From Membranipora membranacea (taxonomy: Eukaryota > Bryozoa > Gymnolaemata > Cheilostomatida > Membraniporidae), in assembly GCA_914767715.1 (NCBI GenBank), contig OU612071.1, positions 17,668,948 to 17,728,947 on the forward strand: a stretch of DNA of 60,000 bases, read 5' to 3'. The notes beneath the pieces were generated by a model. The model made no database searches, was not told the origin of the DNA, and saw only the letters and a list, made by a program, of their open reading frames with translations. Positions 57,938-60,000 of the stretch are shown piece by piece (the stretch's first letter is position 1; the number at the start of each line of letters is the position of its first letter). The position numbers and the translations under genes were made by a program.

Positions 57938-59002
57938 TCAGTTGTTATATTTCACAAAGTCATGCTTATCTATATAAGAGTTAAACTTGGGTGGGTAGCC
58001 TGCCCATTTTACTAAGTACTGATCACGTTTACCTAATTTTCTAGTTCCGACAATATATTCAACCCTGAAAACATTTTGATTATTTTTTATAAATTTTTGC
58101 AATTCCATCTCATACCATGTTCCAGCAATAAGTTCCCCTTCTAGGTCAGCAATTCGGTATGTTTTAGGTCCGGAATTCTCACTCTCAACAACTTTAAATA
58201 ATTCTTCACTCCAATTCAAAAGGTAGCCTTTCTGAAAGGTTCCTCTAGTTTTAGATATTCTCACTGTATCCCAAACTTGAAGCGGTTTTATTGTACTAAT
58301 ATCAAAGGGGTTAGAGGGTATGTTAGTTTGATTCCACACAACTTCCTGCGTTTCGGAGCTAACTCCAATTGGACTCATTTTGATGGTTGAGTGAAAAGAA
58401 TTATTGTAGGACTTCATGAACTTTTGAAGGTCATCAACAAATCTGTTCGATGCTTTGTGGGCAAAATATCTTTGGAGTCGCCCTTTGATTGTCCGTTGTA
58501 AGCGTTCTACAACCAAAGCCTTTATATCGTCATTTTCAGTCGAATAATGGTTAACATTGTGTTGTTTCAACAAATTTTGAAATTTCATGTTATAGAACTC
58601 AGTCCTTTGTTGCTCTAGAGCACTAGTAACCTCAACTCCTCCCTTATTTTTCAGCATTATAGCCCATGCATATTTTGAAAAAACATCAATAACAAATAAA
58701 ATATACTTGAAGCCATCATTTTGCGCTGGTGTATCTGGATCTAGGACTGTCAAATCTGTCTGCCAACAGTGATCAATGCCACTGATTAAGGTCTGTCTAC
58801 GTTGAAATCTTTTCCTGGTAGGTCTGTAGAGGGTGTGAGAATCGGTATTTGCAAACCACTGCTCGGCCTTGAACTTATCTGATTTTTTCAAGTTCACACT
58901 CCGCTACAATCTCTTCTTACCACCATAGCTTCCAGGGTTCTTGAGATCAAAGTAAGCCTTTCTCAACTTGTCTTCAATTTGTGTTTTATGTTTTCTCCTC
59001 AT
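57938..59002 (-). pseudogene. Polinton-type rve integrase with C-terminal chromodomain, inactive
   Basis: The frame starts at ATG 59000-59002, is stopped by TAG at 58904-58906, and is then open from 58897 to 57938 (319 codons). The DDE/rve core shows CWQTDLTVL (first Asp), FVIDVFSKYAWAI, and KALVVERLQRT with the catalytic Glu. The middle catalytic Asp, expected just before the TEFYN stretch, is missing: LEQQRTEFYN stands where the family has an Asp-containing turn, with a short in-frame loss. The C-terminus has a chromodomain (YLVKWAGYPPKFNSYI), which targets integration to chromatin. Nonsense stop plus missing Asp mean it cannot catalyse strand transfer. Confidence 0.85.
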
Positions 59003-59074
59003 TGTAACTTAATGCGGTAACCATCTAACCTTTGACTTTCTCTTGACTGGTCTAGTACTTTTATGTGCCCCCGT

Positions 59075-59725
59075 TTATTCTGTCTTGTCCATTATCTTTC
59101 CACTCGATCTCAATTTTTTGTTTGGTCTTTCTTTTGGTTTTGGCTCATGAAGTTCTGGGGCGTTCTCTTGCTTTTGGAGATATTTTAGAGATGGTTCTAG
59201 TAGACTTGCAGGGGATCTTTTCTCTTGTAAATAGGATTTGAAAGTATCCCCGCCAGCTAAATCTTCCCGTAGTTTGTTTCTAGGATTGACAGCTTTATTG
59301 AGGAGATCTGCGATGTTTGATTCACTCAGCCCCTGACCATTAATGCTCAGATATCCATCCTCTCCTATATTGAAGCCTGCTTTGCTACGGAGGAAGTTCA
59401 GTAGGTTTTGTGCCTTATTCTCATAAACTTTTGGGATTGGTGCTAGAAAGAGCTGATCACTCATTACATTAGAAGAGTTCTGCTTCGGGCCCACCGTTTC
59501 AATTGGCTCGACAGGTAGGTCCTTTTTCTTATTTACATCACAGAATTTTGAGAAGTTTTGGTTGTAGAGTGTGACTTTGACGTCATCTGTCAAAGTGTCA
59601 TTATTTATGATATCTTGTAGATTTATATCCAATGATTGAATCTCTCTTGTCGTAATACTGATATTCACTCGTTGCTGGATGGAGTTATTTGTCGTTTTCT
59701 TACTCTCTTGATCAATCAATATCAT
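59075..59725 (-). CDS. Polinton-associated protein of unknown function (216 aa)
   Basis: ATG at 59725. The N-terminal half is polar with 'DDVKVTLYNQNFSKF', a short acidic/aromatic pattern. The middle has KAQNLLNFLRSK, then GYLSINGQGLSESNIADLL, a small domain that accompanies Polinton-type integrases in many animal genomes. The tail is Lys/Pro-rich (PKPKERPNKK). The frame is intact. It lies between the basic protein and the integrase on the same strand. The role is unknown, possibly virion-linked. Confidence 0.6.
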   Translation of the reverse strand: MILIDQESKKTTNNSIQQRVNISITTREIQSLDINLQDIINNDTLTDDVKVTLYNQNFSKFCDVNKKKDLPVEPIETVGPKQNSSNVMSDQLFLAPIPKVYENKAQNLLNFLRSKAGFNIGEDGYLSINGQGLSESNIADLLNKAVNPRNKLREDLAGGDTFKSYLQEKRSPASLLEPSLKYLQKQENAPELHEPKPKERPNKKLRSSGKIMDKTE

Positions 59726-59752
59726 GCGTTTAACACGAAATATTATAGATTG

Positions 59753-60000
59753 TTACCTTTTACCGAACAGTGGCCCCAACAGTGAACCTAGCAATGGCGC
59801 TAAAATAGCGCCAATAAATCCTCCCTTTATGCGCGATCTTTCTTTTGTGGTCAATTCCTAATCTTTTGATGGCAAGTTTACGAATGTCTTTACTGTGTTT
59901 AGTAAGTTTTCCGATCTCTTTCTTTGTCACAGGAACATGAGCTCGCAAAACATTCAAGCAAATTTCACAAATTGTGTCAATAAGTTTCTTGCTTGAGTTC
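59753..60000 (-). pseudogene. Polinton-associated small basic protein, partial and frameshifted
   Basis: The frame is open from the window edge down to a stop at 59760-59762. It has a cysteine-containing start (IDTICEICLNVL), then a Lys/Arg-rich stretch with VPVTKKEIGKLTK and KDIRKLAIKRL. Shortly after HKG, near 59835-59840, the expected small Gly/Leu/Pro-rich hydrophobic tail is found in the +1 frame, ending at 59753-59755. A one-base change in the 'aaaggg' run is the simplest reading. The N-terminus lies beyond 60000. Confidence 0.55.

Larger units (their letters stand above)
56677..60000 (-). mobile_element. Degenerate Polinton/Maverick-type element, partial
   Basis: Five minus-strand genes sit head to tail with short gaps: a basic protein at the window edge, a 216-aa protein, an integrase with chromodomain, a virion-type protein and a Gly/Lys-rich protein. 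An rve integrase with a chromodomain next to capsid-type proteins is the hallmark of Polintons and related adintovirus-like elements. DNA polymerase B, the packaging ATPase, protease and major capsid genes are not in this window and may lie beyond 60000. Stops and a frameshift in three genes show this is a dead genomic copy. Confidence 0.75.

Overview
The window looks like AT-rich nuclear DNA from an invertebrate animal. Genes are split by short GT-AG introns, intergenic and intronic space is long and full of repeats, and there are tRNA-derived SINEs, MITE-like elements, a non-LTR retrotransposon and a decayed Polinton/Maverick-type insertion. I cannot fix the phylum. A marine deuterostome or cnidarian-grade animal would fit, but nothing seen is diagnostic. 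I see no CRISPR, operons or prokaryotic signals.

Layout. 1-3.4 kb is non-coding flank related to the 3' flank of the small secreted-protein genes near 31, 37 and 39 kb, so another family member probably lies left of position 1. It also holds a MITE and an 82-bp tandem array. 3.5-9.06 kb holds two non-LTR retrotransposons: a minus-strand 3' fragment and a nearly full-length plus-strand element with broken ORFs. 9.06-14.75 kb has no convincing gene. 14.84-24.63 kb is a complete 15-exon sodium/solute symporter gene of the SLC5 family (SMCT/SMVT-like, 612 aa deduced). 26.13-37.68 kb is a recent tandem duplication of about 5.6 kb, each unit with one three-exon gene for a small secreted cysteine-rich protein. 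A third, more diverged copy is at 42.09-43.52 kb. 43.43-48.76 kb is a second, independent tandem duplication of about 2.65 kb. It copied the 3' end of the third secreted-protein gene and the last two exons of a convergent gene. That convergent gene (minus strand, 54313 to 47269, 10 exons, 450 aa deduced) is an MFS transporter resembling SLC18B1. 56.68-60 kb is a cluster of minus-strand Polinton-type genes (integrase with chromodomain plus virion-type proteins), several broken by stops or a frameshift and running off the right edge.

The most interesting system is the secreted-protein family. Each gene has a TATA promoter, a signal-peptide exon, an exon with a CC-x-x-C core and a long third exon. 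The products combine a ten-cysteine module resembling the IGFBP N-terminal fold with a His/Glu/Tyr-rich acidic linker, a conserved dibasic Lys-Arg site and a short amphipathic cationic C-terminal helix. Copy number, the C-terminus and the upstream region all vary between copies through duplication, a stop change and a 1.83-kb transposon insertion. The family function is not recognisable from sequence. The two transporters are neighbours, and no shared pathway is shown.
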